64,000 nt of DNA from Mucidula mucida (Eukaryota; Basidiomycota; Agaricomycetes; Agaricales; Physalacriaceae): contig JADNYV010000046.1 of the NCBI GenBank assembly GCA_015501055.1, forward strand, positions 124,001 through 188,000, in the 5' to 3' direction. Each line of letters begins with the position of its first letter. The stretch's first letter is position 1. Below are positions 50,301 to 63,600 of this stretch, one piece after another. The position numbers and the translations under genes are program-made. The notes below the pieces were generated by a model. That model was not told the origin of the DNA. It searched no databases and saw only the letters and a list, made by a program, of their open reading frames with translations.

Positions 50301-53060
50301 TCAAAACTTTTTCGAAACTAACGTCCTCCACAAGGCGTTCTGCGACTCGTTTGACGAGGTCTGTGTATGAACATGGGCCCAGAGCTAGAGCGTGAATGAT
50401 CTCGCGACGTATTTGGGTAGAAACGGGTAACTTGTTGGCGCTCGACGCTTCGCTGAGAATGGTAATGAAGATGTAGAGCACTTCTTCCACCATGCTGGCT
50501 AGCTGTGAACCTTCGTACAAGGGGTGCAAAGTGGCACCAGAGAAGTATCCGACCAGGCCAAATCGCTCAAGGATGGTAACGATGACGGTATTAGGGTCGA
50601 GCACCGCTAGAGCAATTTGTAGCATGAAAATATCCTGGTCGTAGCAGAGTTCCCGCAACATGAAATCCCTGTAGTGTAATAGTTGACCGCGGATGGCGAA
50701 CCCGTTACGAACCCAAAGGCCAGTACGAATCTGCGCTATCATGGCGAGGACTGTAAATTTGTTGTGAGCGCCATCTCTTTGAATCTAGAGATATCAAGTT
50801 ACCTCGAAGAGGAAAGTCAATGACAGTCAATACGGCTTGCTCGCTTGCCTGCCTCAACATCACATCACGAACGCCAGTCATTCCAACTTCCCGTAGCTGC
50901 TCTTCACCGAGTAGCCCGACGTGTTTCCATAACTCTGCCAGTAGCCAATGTAACGAATGATGAAAACTCGTCCAGCCTTCCGCAACGTCGAACTTGATCA
51001 CTTCATAACATGTGTCGCCAAACCAAACCTTATGAAAGAGGATCGGCAAGTACTTGGTTCGGTCCAATGAGGGTCGGTCTTCGGCCAATGTGCAGACCAT
51101 CAAGATATGGTGCACTACAGCACCGATCGCACTGACTAGCTCTGCCGTAGAGGCGTGTTGGAACGCCTCTCCATAAACCTTAATCACCCTAGACAGAGAC
51201 AACGTCACGTTGAACACGCTAATCCATGCATCTGTTTCGTATTCAACATGACTCGTGGCCGCCCTTTTGTTCGGATTGACACACATGAACAACTGGCATG
51301 TCTTTGCGAATTGAACGATGAAGTCACGATTGTGAGCAATCATCTTTTGTACGGGGGTATTGTGACAAAGGTAGCGAAGGTCGCTGAACACCGGCATGAA
51401 CCTTTTCGACTTGAACGGAGAGGCATCGACATCAAGTATAGCGGTGCTAATCGGAGGATAAACGATGCGTTTGTCGACAATTTGATTGGTGAAAAATGCT
51501 GTGATGACGGAGAGTAGGCGGGAGACAAGCTTGTAATTTCTGGCTATGTGAGCAGCCACGGAAGGAGTGGTGAAGAGCTGCAAAGCGAAGTATTTGATAG
51601 ACGTTTCTGCTTCATGATCAACAAGCAAATATGCATCAATGACTCGATGATAAACGCTTGCGAAATGGCCAGCTAGAGAATCGTTGTTAATAAAAGGTGA
51701 CAAGTAGCGAGGTCCGGACATACCAACAGCAAGTTTGTGGGGTTGGCTGAGGCTAAGGACGGCTGTGTATATCTCTTTAAGATTTAAACGGGGCTTCTTC
51801 CAGAGTCTAGCATGGTAGAGGAATAGTATATCAAGTCGAGTGGGAACCGAGGCGAGATCAGGAAGACTGTGTAACGCATTGGGGGCGTTGTTGTAAGGCG
51901 TTCTTCTACGAGACAAGAGTTCGTCAGCGATGATCTCGCGTAGAATAAGTGTATCGCTTCCGAGGCGGCTAGTCGTGAGATCGAGAAGCCACTCAATGAT
52001 GACACAGGCGACTTGCTCTCGGAAGGTATCATAGGCGCGTCGCACGGTGACTCCCAAATCAATAGTACTCAATGCTTGAGCGGTCTCTAGCAGTTTTGGA
52101 GCGTTATTTCCCATTTCAATGATTTCTCGCCCATTCTCGTCAATACGGTGAGCGCATTCGGAAGCATCCTCTCGGGTTCTTCCAACCTTGTCGCAGAGTA
52201 GGCCGATGACTTCGTCGAAGGAGTGTTTCTCATCGTTCCACAAGACAATACAGTACTGTTCCTTCATCATCGGGTCTGCAGAGGGCTGTTTCCGCATCTC
52301 GACGTCGGTCTTTGGAACGAGAGGTTCGTCAGGAGAGTAATCGAGGGTGTCGAGTACGAAATCCAGGGCGTACCCCACGGTCTTGTTCATATTCTCGCGT
52401 AGTTCCGGAGGTACAAAGACGCGATTGGGAAAGTTTTTGACAGGAGGGACAGCGTTGCTTGTGGGAGTAGGAATGTCGGACATATGATCGTCGTCTGGTG
52501 GATGGTATGGACAGTTGATGGGCAAGCGCCAGGCTTCCTCATCGCCACAATCACAGCAACCGCCGGACTGCTGGGCGATGAAGAAGCTGACGTTGTGACC
52601 GATGTGATCTGTAGCATGGAAGCATCGTGGGCAGAGCACGCAGCTGTCGTCCAGCGCGCAATCCCTGTCACTGGTGAGTTGATAGCAGAACAGGCTGAAT
52701 AATCACTGACTTGCAGCGGAAACAACTCTCGCCCTTCTTCAATATCTGACCACACGGTCGCCCAGGAATGATAGGCGGGTCACGCCCTGAACCGCAGAAT
52801 CCCAAGCTTTTCTGAACTTCGCTCAGAGTGGCATTAAGCGGCAAACTAGAATTGGAATTTGGCAGGAAGAGGTGGGCATACGACCCCCAGAACGCGTCAT
52901 ACAGCTCGGAGAGGATCTCTGCCCTCGTTGCAGGCGTGAAATTGGACTTTCTCGACGCTGGCATGGTCTCGAGAACGAAGCGGAGATGTGACAAAGGGTC
53001 AGAGCCACGTTCACGCATGCCAGATGGTAGGAATTTAGAAAGGGAGGATAAGGCGGACAT
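47386..53060 (-). CDS. UBR1: E3 ubiquitin ligase UBR1 (N-recognin)
   Basis: Large (about 1,850 residues) cytosolic/nuclear RING E3 of the N-degron pathway. The start MSALSSLSKFLPSGMRERGS is at 53060. The UBR zinc box is in the first two exons: GESCFRCK, then CALDDSCVLCPRCF, HATDHIGHNV and GGCCDCGDEEAW. The ClpS-like N-domain, which reads bulky N-terminal residues, follows: IVLWNDEKHSFDEVIGLLCD. Long helical and winged-helix regions come next (frames 50705-52639 and 47590-50742). RING-H2: CIVCQEDLN...CSHMMHLECF...YICPLCKSLGN. The C-terminal cap has ICKKCNTIPLDAAICLFCGT and CCMENE, then two small exons giving GAVGLYFLVKRCSILYLYAN, YLDVHGEVDISMRRGRRQYI and ARKLESSLDSGGWETL. The stop is TGA, 47386-47388. 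All functional zinc ligands I checked are present. Confidence 0.95.
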
Positions 53061-53219
53061 GTATGGGAATGTTGAGATGGGTCGACAGTGATGAGTATCG
53101 GTCGTAAAGGTCGTACAAAGGTCGTTGCCGTCGTCGTGCCGTTGGTGTCGCCGTCGTCGATGTTGAGTCAAGCGATGTGTGGCCAAGAGTGGAACGGTAA
53201 TCCGGGCCGACTTGCCGGC
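53061..53219. promoter_or_regulatory. Divergent promoter: UBR1 / NDUFAF8-like
   Basis: Only 159 nt separate the two start codons, so both genes must share this region. No TATA box is visible. CGTCGT-type repeats (CGTCGTCG near 53128-53160) are the only noticeable feature. Confidence 0.5.
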
Positions 53220-53463
53220 ATGCCTTCAACCACGACCACTGTCGAGAGACCTCTCCGGCGGCTTGCAGTCCATTCCACCACGACCTGTGCCGCGCAAGCA
53301 ACCACCTACGGCAAATGCATCCTTGCCACGTACACTGATGTCCGCAAGGATGTCTGCAAGGACGAATTCCTTAAATTTAGCCAATGTCTGCGCGAGGCCG
53401 TGGGTGTCTCTTGTTTGTTCTTTTCATAAACTAAGTCGCTATTAGATGGCCCGCAAACGGTAG
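53220..53463 (+). CDS. Twin-Cx9C protein, NDUFAF8-like
   Basis: Tiny protein of about 66 residues in two exons. It starts MPSTTTTVERPLRRLAVHS, then CAAQATTYGKC (first Cx9C) and CKDEFLKFSQC (second Cx9C), separated by ILATYTDVRKDV. After a 45-nt intron it ends EAMARKR at TAG 53461-53463. The twin CX9C helix hairpin is imported into the intermembrane space by Mia40. The pattern Cys...YGxC...CxxEFxxFxxC matches NDUFAF8, the partner of the complex I assembly factor NDUFAF5. The choice of NDUFAF8 over other twin-Cx9C families rests on that pattern only. It is divergent from UBR1. Confidence 0.75.
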
Positions 53464-53490
53464 ATTCTCAAGTACAACTAGATATACAAG

Positions 53491-54316
53491 TCACCCATCC
53501 ACATGTCTCGCATCCAGACTGCCGGGCACAGTTCTCGCCGTTCCGTTCACTGCTCCCGCTGCCTCTGCCTCTCTACGTTGGGCTCGAGCTCTAATCAATG
53601 TCATCGGGAGTGACCATGGGGTGGTATTGGGTAAGGGAAGGACGGATTCTCGGGTGGGTGCACTGGTGACGGGCGACGTTGATTCACGAAGCCGCTTTAG
53701 TATATGTGCGAATGTCAAGTCAATGATATATGGCGGTGTTTTGTGCTGGTTGAATACGTCGAGCCCTTCAGCTTCTGTGACGGATATTGGTAAAGTATGT
53801 GTCGCAGAGGGCGGCAATAGCGTGTCCTCGACATCTGAGTTTTCGATGACATGGATCTCATATGCGATCGTCGTGAGCAACATCTGCAAGAAAATAATAG
53901 AGACGTCGAGCGAGACAAGTTCGAATTTTGATGGAACGTAGGCTGAAGGCAGTCAGACAGAACGGCGGATTTACAGCCCAACTCACTTCCGACAAAATCA
54001 AGAATGATTCCCCTTCCTTGGACCGCGCCCTCCGTCGTGTGATTCCACGTCGCATATACATTGAATAGCAAGATGACAATGTAGTAGAACCGCAGAGAGC
54101 GCGAGACGTCGAGCTCCCTCGTACGTGTACATTGCTGCTGTACAAGCAGGCGGAGAAGTAGGGTCCATATTGACGGTGACATGAAGAAAGACAGCACAAG
54201 CAGCTGGTAGAGGAGCGCATCCAGCTACGATGGACAGTTGGAATAGCAGACATAATGATTATGTTGCTTACAGTCGAAACGATGTGCATTCGTTGTGCAT
54301 AATAGCGCTTGTGCAT
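53491..54316 (-). CDS. DUF1746 membrane protein (Dsc4-like)
   Basis: Three exons. It starts MHKRYYAQRMHIVST at 54316 and is spliced to LDALLYQLLVLSFFMSPSIW, then TLLLRLLVQQQCTRTRELDV and SRSLRFYYIVILLFNVYATW. RGIILDFVG is spliced to TYVPSKFELVSLDVSIIFLQ and MLLTTIAYE, followed by a Pro/Arg-rich cytosolic tail. The 'RGxILDFVG' block between membrane spans is the mark of fungal DUF1746. To my knowledge that domain is the core of Dsc4, a subunit of the Golgi/endosomal Dsc E3 ligase that cleaves SREBP in fission yeast; I could not check this. An open frame upstream to 54490 could add 58 residues, but I prefer the internal Met because the family starts just before the His/Gln-rich helix. Confidence 0.72.
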
Positions 54317-54658
54317 GTCATAAAGCTCGCCAGATTTGTGTACAACTGCACTTCCACCAACAATTCTTCGCCAACTAATGTGGATTCCGCGAATGGCGGC
54401 CAACTGTCGAATTTGATGGGCAGGAGGAAGCTGAAGTGTATGCGTCACGTGAGAGGATCCGTCTGTCCTAGTACCTTGCGTTGTATCCAACAGCTGTCAG
54501 TGTCAAGGAAAGTGAAGAGAGGCAAGAAGCATTTCGTCGATTTCAGCAAACCTCGGCTAAGCGGCCCGGATACCGCACCTTCTCCGCCAACGGCGACGAC
54601 CTGTGCCCGACGCTGGACTGACTGGCCGCGTCGGTGAACAACCCATAATTTGCTTACG
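54317..54658. promoter_or_regulatory. Divergent promoter: Dsc4-like / CSF1
   Basis: 342 nt between divergent starts. It contains GTCACGTGAG at 54444-54453, the CACGTGAC-type E-box on the minus strand. Open frames run through from the Dsc4-like side, so the real 5' end of that gene could lie here. Confidence 0.45.
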
Positions 54659-57600
54659 ATGCTCGACAATCTCGTACTAATTACATGCATATGCGTCGCC
54701 ATTGCCTCGATTTTCTACATCTTCTACTGGAACCGTCTTGTCGCCGCGCTCCTAGGACTTGTCATTCGCTTTTTCTACTGGTCTCAGGGCGCTTCCAGCA
54801 TATGGGTGCATATAGGTGTGTTTTGAACGAAATTCGTGCTACTAGACCGCTTATATCTGTTAGGTTCAATCCAGTTATCCTTGCTGAGCGGACGAATCTT
54901 CCTCAAGGACGTTCGCTACCATTCGAGCAACCAGACTGTTCGCATAGTCAAGGTCCAGATAATTTGCAAGTACTGGCTCCGGAGTCCACTTTCCGACGAT
55001 AACATCGGCAGCGTGTTTGGTGCAGAAGGTGGTCCGTGCTACGTGAATGTTTACCCCGGATGTCAATGTTTATGCCAGTTCCGTAGGAACATCCTCCAAG
55101 ACTCCATCTTGTCGTATACAAGTATCCTTGCAGGGATTTGAATGGTTTCTTTACAATAGGACTGCCGCGTTCGACAATATCCTCTCCCAAATGGCATCCC
55201 GAGATGCGGCACATCAACCAGTTAGCAAAGGTCGCCCAAGCATGGACACACATCAGTCCATTCATGCCTACACACCTGCCGGTACGTATCGATCATGCCC
55301 ATCTCCTAATTGTTGAGTGATTCGTGCTCAAGACTTTGGTACCCCGCTTGAACCGTCATATGTATTGGGTGCATTGCGTCTCAAAACTCCTACGGCTCTG
55401 CAAGGCCTCTTTTCTTGGTTCAGGCGACAGCTTCCCAATCTTGACCCCAAGGAACTGTTGCCCGTTGGTATCGACATCACCAAGGGTGTCATTCTCTGCG
55501 GAAACAATTCTACGCCAAATCTCATGGTCGCAGAGTTTGAGAATGGCAGTGGGACCTTTGGAATAACCCAGTCGAGGTCCAAGTTTGACCTCTATAAACA
55601 AATTCTCACCCTTGCTTTCCGAAATGTCCTCGTTCAATACATCGATAATAAGCAGTATGGTGACACTATGCCCGTTATTGGAGAGATGATCCGGGATCAG
55701 GCTGAACTGTAAGTGCACAAATCCTCCATTGGCATCATTTCTGACGAACTCAAGCTCTGATAACCTTGCTCCCGTAACGTCTTACACGAGCTATCAACGG
55801 TTCGGGAAACTTTGGCGGAAGCTTGGTCTCTATGCGTTCTTCGGCAAGTACGTTAATAGGCAAGCTTCTCCGAAACACCAGAGTCGTAGCTTCATGCGCA
55901 AAGCCAAGAAGAGCCTCGATGAAGGCACCCCAATCGGTGTTGACTTTACCAATGTCGAGTATGCCATTGAGCGGAAGATCCTTTCCACGCCGTCCTTGGA
56001 ATTGTGCTATTACGCTGATGCCGCTGGAGAGGTGCCCCCACTTCATCTACATTCCAAACAGGCTGGCGTTGACGTGATCGGGAATGGTGATGCTGGTCCG
56101 GAATGGGGCGTTGATATGATCATACGAGGCGGCTACATTCGATATGGACCATGGGCCGATCGTCAAAGGTATTCGTCTTTACTAGACCTGCCGAGTCAGT
56201 CTGATTCTTCCGTAGAGGAGAGTTGCAGCGAGCATTCTTCCCGCCCAACTACAATGACGTAGAGGAGACACCCAGACTACAGCCTGGCGATCAACGTCTC
56301 TGGACTGACTTGCGGGTGTTTATAGAATTGCGTGATGATACAACGTTGCACATACCGTTTCGCGAAGCATCAAAGGTCCTTTTTGATTTCACCTCCTCGG
56401 TCATGTCCTGAATACTGTTTTAGAATTGGCAATGGGATGGGCTCACGGATTTCCCTCGTCCAAAGACTCGAGAGCATGCTGTTATCCGCCTCGTTGCTGG
56501 TGACCAATCGTCTGTGTGCTACACCATGCCAATGATTGCTGGTCCCAAAGGTTACGAACCAACTCTTGAAGTGCATCTCGATACAGTCGCTGTTACTTCC
56601 AGTCTCAATGACATCCGCCTTATATCCGCCGAATCTTGTCGTGTATGTTTACTTGACGCTTCCACCGTCTCTAGTCCTTATACAAATGCAGGTTCGCTGC
56701 GATCTTCCATCACCTTTGAAATGGAATGCCCCGAGGACATGGGATATTGCTGTATCCATTCGACAGCCCATACTATATCTGCTTCGTGATCATGTTAATA
56801 TGTTTGCTGACCTGGGCAAGGATTGGGCTTCTGGTCCCCCGAACGACTTCTTTCGCTTCATTCCTACGGTGTACAATTTTCAACTCGATTTGCATCGATT
56901 CGAGTTGAATTTCTACGTTAACGACCACAATATCATTGACAAGCCCTTGGTCAGAAGTGATAATGGTCTGTGTCTTTTCATTCAATCATACAAGAATCTA
57001 ATCATGTCCTGTAGCCTTCGCTATTCTTCGTGGGATTGCGCTTCATCACTCCCTTACGATACCGTCCAATGTCTTTCGTGCAACAGAGACGACCATCCCG
57101 TTCATCATCGATGTTCCCGATGCTTCAATCAGCCTATCGCTCCCGAAATGGCATACACATGCTCTTCATTCGCCGGCCCAGGGTATCCATATCGGGACGT
57201 TAAACTTGCATCTCGATGGATCATATCGCTACTTTTCCACTGTACAGGACGACAATGTCGAGCAACTCAAGTTATCGTTCCTGGTCAGCACTCCCTTTGC
57301 ATGTCTACCCTCCGGAGCTGAGTATTTCACAGCTGAAAGACGTTGCATTGAAGGCTATAGGATGGTCGATACGATACTTTATGATTCTGAGAGAGAATTA
57401 CTTTGGAAGCTTCACTCACTTTTCGACGCTATACGAGTATCTGGAAAGAAGAGGTCGAGGTCTTCCACCAGGTGATCCCGATTTGGACAAGTATCGCCCA
57501 GGCACTGTGAGAATGGTCCCCCGCCTCTCGATTTGATGTTGACAGAGTTCCTAGTCGAATATGATGCAAGTCGTACTGGTTGTACGCCTAGAACATGGGT

Positions 57601-60600
57601 GTATCAACTTTCCTGCGGGTCTTCCCGGCTACGAGAAGCCCCAAATGGCTGATGAAAACGGAGACTCAGTCATTGGACATTGTTTGACACTGGACTTGCC
57701 AGAGTTACAGGTCTACTTGCGTCTGCATGATTTTTTGATGGGTAATCACAGTCCAGGTTTTGGGGTTCAGAAGGCTTACCCGACACTCCAGACTTCGCTT
57801 TCAATGTTGGCTCGATATCTGCTCGCGTTCTGGAGCAGTGCCCGGAGGTGGTCACGTACTCTTTGAATCAAGCGTCAGAGAAGGCTCTGGTATTGATAGA
57901 TGGTAAGTGTTTCGAAGCTTTGTTCTCATATAAAGTCTTATGGAGACTATGAAGGTATCGACATCACGGCAAACCGGTTATTCGGACCCCTGCCTCGCAC
58001 CGTCACATATTTTTGTGTATGGGAGATCCAAATAGGATCTGTAAGAGGATCCTTGTCTGCATCGAACGCGTTCACCATGTCCTCTGCGATCTCTGCCTTT
58101 CGTCTCAACTTCACTGACGCGCCGAATGCGCCTGCAGCAGAGTATATGCCAGCGCTGTACCCTGATAGTAAGCCAAATGATTGTTCACATGCAATTACTC
58201 ATGACTTCTATAGTTACTTTCGTCAAGATATCCCTCGAAAATTTGGATATTGTCTGGAAGGCTGAGAATTCTGCCATCCATATTTCTTTGCCTTCGGGAC
58301 TACGAATGGATAACAACAATCTCGGAGGAAAGTTTCATCGTACCCTCACCAGCATTCGTATCCCAACAGTGTCTCTCAAGGTGCTCAGCAACGTCACTTC
58401 ACATCACAACAACTGGCTTGAAAATGCATCCATTTCAACGGATATTAGTCTAGATATATATTCATCTCCGGCTGGTTGGCGTACGCTCGCAGAAGATCAG
58501 TTGAATTTTGTCGATGAACAAGATGCTTTGACCGGTCGCGCGGCAGCGATGTTCCAGGCCCTTTGGGGCGATCGAATACGCGACAAACGTAAATTATCTC
58601 TCTCCGTCTTCGCGATTTTATCTCACATTTTTAGCATATGCTTTGCATCGAAATGGCGTTCACATTCCCCAACCGCTTCCGTCGCGTAGTAGCAGGTTCA
58701 CAGCACGTGGTCGGCATCGCGGTCACGAGCCGGGAAAATGGCATTCTCCACCCCTATCGGAATCTGAAGATGACCGTCTACCCGAATCCGAACGTGATGC
58801 GCGCTTGGCGTAGGTGCAATCTCAATGCCTGTCTATATTTGCTCAATATCGTCCAGGAAGACAAGGTCTGAATTCGTGTCTCCCGTTCGGGAAGTCGCAG
58901 ATGATGGGGACATGAGTGGCGCTGACGAGTCTGACGACGACGATGTTTCGGATGGGGCTTCATACTCAAGCGACTGGTCAGATTCGGGTGAGCGCTTGGT
59001 CGTTTCTACCTGTGCCAACTCTGATTCTGTGCCCTTGAAGAGAAAGCTCAAATCAGCTCAGATCATTGGCACTATAGTCGATTTGCGCGGCATTATGGTA
59101 GTCGCTCTGTCGACTCTCCCTCTCTGTGGGATCAAGGTCCCTTTTTCTTGACCAAGGTCAGTTATCCTTACTTGATGCGCTTGCCGGAACTGAGTCCTGC
59201 ATTTGTCGTTAGGATTACAAGGTTGAATCTGCTCTTCCCTCGGAAACAATTTCGCCGTTACCGGGCTCGCACTGCACACTGCCCGAGAATCACCTCGAAG
59301 TCACTGTTTTCCGTATCTACTGCCGCAACGACATCGATATACGCATCACTCCACTGACAATACCCGCCATCAGCCAATTTCTGAATGATTTGGAGAAAAT
59401 TGTACGATAACCTGCACTGTTTAGACCCTGTCACCCTCTCATTTTCTTATCTAGCCCTTGGCGCCTGAGTTGAGCATCGACGGCATGGTCGCGAGCTACT
59501 TAACAAGTCTAACCAATCCCCACAAACCATTCAAGCCCCGCAACATAATCGACGTGGATATCTCGTCAGCTCATCTTCACCTTGTTCGACGCCTCGATCA
59601 CGTGAACACAGAAAGCACAGGCATGGCAATTGTTCGAATCTCGGGACTCCATGTGTCCGGCTCATTCCAAAGTCACGCCCAATCATTTGCCGTGAATTGT
59701 CAAGAAATTGGCTTCCAGTTTAGCGCTATTGGGGATACACAACGCGTGAAAGACGTGCTGCTTTCTCTGGATCTACATGGCCTTGCTGTTTCCAGTCAGC
59801 ACCGAAATTTGACGATCAGCTGGGACTCTTTTTCCACAAATGTCCGGCATACCTTGCCGGAATATGCTGTCGCTTTCAGCTTAGGGATCCTTCGGGATGT
59901 CAAAGACCTTCATCCAATCATCAAACGGAGAGAGCAATGTCTGTTGGAGAGCAGGATTCGGGTTGTCCGTGGTATTCTCAGCACCTTCAGCGAAGAGACT
60001 ATCGTTGATCCGCTTTCCGCCATTCAACCGTCGTACCTCATACAGAGCGGTGTTCCTCATCAGCTTCGCACAGATCCATACTTCCGCTTTCTCTTCCATC
60101 TACGGGACTGTCTTTGGGATATTGAGAATGGGAATGGCATCGTCGATATCGATACCGAAGACCTGGATCTGGAATCACTAATTCCACTACTACAGGAACG
60201 TATGCTTGCTCTCGATCCCGACTCGTACCATATGGCTCGGCTTACGTTGCTTGAACCGCTTTTCCCGGAACTGCGCAAGTTCTCCGATTATCCAGAACCA
60301 TCGAAGTTGGGACATCTTTTCGCGTCCATTTCCCTCCATGCGAAGCGCATTACGATTAGCGTCATAGATCCCTCGTCTGGTCCACCCAGCTGTATTGAAT
60401 TGAGAGACGTGGAATTCTCCGGCCGTATCCGTTTCTTTGACTTCATTCACGATCACTCCTCGAGCAGTCAACTCTCACTAGGTCAGGATTCCCCGCCGGA
60501 CATCGTGCGCACTTACACTGCCACACTTGTTTTGGGTAGCGCAAAAGTCGTTGTCTATCCGCATCTGATGGGTTTCGCTCAACATCTGTTACGAGCCCAG

Positions 60601-63600
60601 AATATCCCAACTGCGCCTGAGGTTCAGAAGGTTCCGCGACCGAAACTAAAGGGGCGAGACTTGGTCCCCATCACCAATCTAGAGATTGTCATGCAGCTCA
60701 AAACGCTTCGCGTACAGGCCATTGCTGCAAATCTCATATTGGAATTTGGGATGGACGCCACACAAACTGGATCCACAATAATGTTCCGGCACGGTCTTGA
60801 GACAAACATGAACCATTCCGTCATGTTCGCTGCCATATTCCTTCGAGCGCAGTCTCCCTCAGACGTACAGCAGTCTGACGATATTCTGGCATCCCTCGCG
60901 CTGACTTGTGGGCGACTCCACAATCTGACACATCGAGATCCGCTTTCTGGGCTCAAGGTTCGCTTGGCTCTCGATCTCAAGGCGTTCAATTTCAGCATAC
61001 CTCGAAGTGCCCTCCGTCTGTACCGGTTTTATCAGGATTGGAGAAACGATTTCATCCCTGGTGTGGAAAGTGCGATGCGCGAGCTTGTTGTAGAGCTGAA
61101 ACAGACTCCGGATCCATCTACGAGAGTGAAGCCAACATCTCACTTGCCGAGGAGTTTGCAAATCAACGGTCACGTGCAATCATTCGGCATCCTCTTGCAA
61201 GTCATGCACGGAACGTGGATTTCTTGGGAGCTTCGAGACAGCACTGTCCATTTCCACTCTACGTCCGCTCCGCGGCGTACACAGCAGGCGTTTGGTATCC
61301 AAGTCGCCTCTCAGACGTTTACTGTGTCTCCCAAAGCAGATAATCAGAATGTTACGCCAAACTCCCGCGTCAAGTTGGACTTACCCTCTCTCTCGGTCAG
61401 CGGACGGCTTGATGGGCAGTGCATCAAGGCAGTGGCCCTCGTTGAATTTCTTGATCTGAAAGTCAAACCTTCCCATTGGGATACTCTCATGGTCGTTCAA
61501 CAAAAATTCGGACACGACTTCAACGATTTCCTCTCGCTAATTCAGGAAACTCGCAGCAAGCAAACGACATCGCCGACAAAAACTCCGAAAGTAAGGCCGG
61601 CAATGAAGTTCGTCATTTCAATGAAGATCAGAGGGTTTAGGATCGGTTTAGAGGGCTTGTCTTCAACCGTCTATTTGGAGTGCCTGGACATCAGTGGGGG
61701 ATTGGAAACGACTTCAGAGCGTACGTGGTTCGTGACCTTGTCTGATTTAGCACTCTCGCTCGCTTCAAGGAGGTCGGTTGAAGCACAAGCGGCGGCTTTC
61801 AGTCGTAGTCGTCGGTCGGCATTTGTAATCCTGGATTTTAAGGCCCATTCCAAGGGTGCAAGAAAAGGGGGCGAATGCCAGGAAGACGCCCTTCAAATCC
61901 GGATAACGAAATTTCATGCTGTTATGCAGCCTAGTTCGATGGGTCAAGTTGGCGATTTTATCGATGACATGCAGGTAAATCAGGTCATTTTTGTTTAGAT
62001 ACTATTGTCTAATACTTTGACAGACCGAAATGCTTATTCGTCAGGAACAGAGGGCCCATGAACTGGCGGCTTTCAAGCAAAAGACACAAAAGCTCTTCGA
62101 AAGCTTTGAAGTTAAGGGCGCGAATGCCGATGTTCCAGAGACGTCGGCTGCATCGCTTCTAGACAGTTACAGCATCGACCTCAGCATCTCTAACGTGGGC
62201 GTCGCCTTCCCGTTGATTCACGATGATCAGTTGAACCTACCTAAACATGGAAGTCATGACGGAAACTCCGTCCGCGCTTTCCTCTTCTCGATTGCATCCA
62301 TTCAATTTGGTACCGTCCGGGGGGTCACTGGTGAAGCCTCAATGAAGAGATTCTCCTTTCAGTTTGTTCACAGGTACCCTTCGCTTCTCATTGATTTCTT
62401 GCTTCTGATTATCGTGCTAGATTTAGACAGTCGGTCGCGGCAGACTTTTCTGGTGAAACTCACCAAACGCGCAACCGCCTTGTGTACCCGGAAATGACAG
62501 CGTTCTTGACATCAACGAGATCGCCTGCATCTCGCCAGATATCTATGAAAGCCAACGTCAGCGGCTTCATCTTAGACGTAGACTCGACTATCCCAGATTA
62601 CGTCTTTTCTCTCATCGACGTCTATCGTCAAGGAAAAGAGAAGGTGGCGCAACTGTCGCAACCGAAACTTCCTACACCTCTTGAACGCCACGAGGAGCCG
62701 GAGAAGAGTGCCCCCAGCCGTCCGAAGGGTCCTATTCCAACTTCCACATTTTGCGGTTCACTTGATTTCCTTAGTGGAAAAGTACGCACTTACAGTGCTT
62801 CTGCATCCCAATTATCCCGAGTTAAAGGTTTCGATCGCACTGATGACGAAGTTCTGGAAGTGGGTGGAGAGGTTTTCAATCTCCCAGGTGTGTCGGTATG
62901 GATGGAATATCGAGCCACTCCAGCATCGCATAAATTTGACGACGAGAACGAAGAAGAGTCGTCTCTTTTGATGTTCAAAAGCACCGTACACTCCAGCCAA
63001 AACACCTTGCGACCGACATTGCTTCCTTTCTTCACCGAGATGGTGAGCCGGATAGAACATCGAATGCGGCAAAGCAGGTCAACTGTGGCGGAAAGCCCAG
63101 TTACACCGTCACTCAATCTTGTTTCGGAGAATACTGCCAGTCCTCGCGAGACCTCCAGCATGCAAATCAGCTTTAGTTTGCGTATCGACCAATCGAAATT
63201 GGAGCTCACTTGCAAACCTGACGTTAACGTCGTCGCCGCCCTGCATTGGGACAGCGGCGGGTTTGTCGTCAATGTGTCTCCAGGCGCTCGAAACGTTACA
63301 TTTACGGGCAGTGTTGGAGGGCTCACAATTGGTCTACGGCATGGGTTCCTGAGCGAAGACTGTGTCAGTCTTGATGCTCGGAATCTCGCGTTCTCTGTCG
63401 GCTTCTCCAAACTCGACGTTGAACATGGCCGGTCCATCAGCACTGTCTCCCTCATTCTGGACACTGAGTTTCTTGGCGGCGTACGCTTTTCGCGATTACA
63501 GGATGTTCTCTGCTTCAAAGCTGTCTGGCTTGACAAGATCCCGATGTTCAATGGACGCAACCCTGTACCAGACATCAAGGCCCCTTCTAAAGTAGTCACC

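Noticed and set aside
62790..63599. 269-codon minus-strand frame
   Set aside because: It is antisense to a CSF1 exon. The plus strand encodes the conserved protein and this frame has no recognisable domain.
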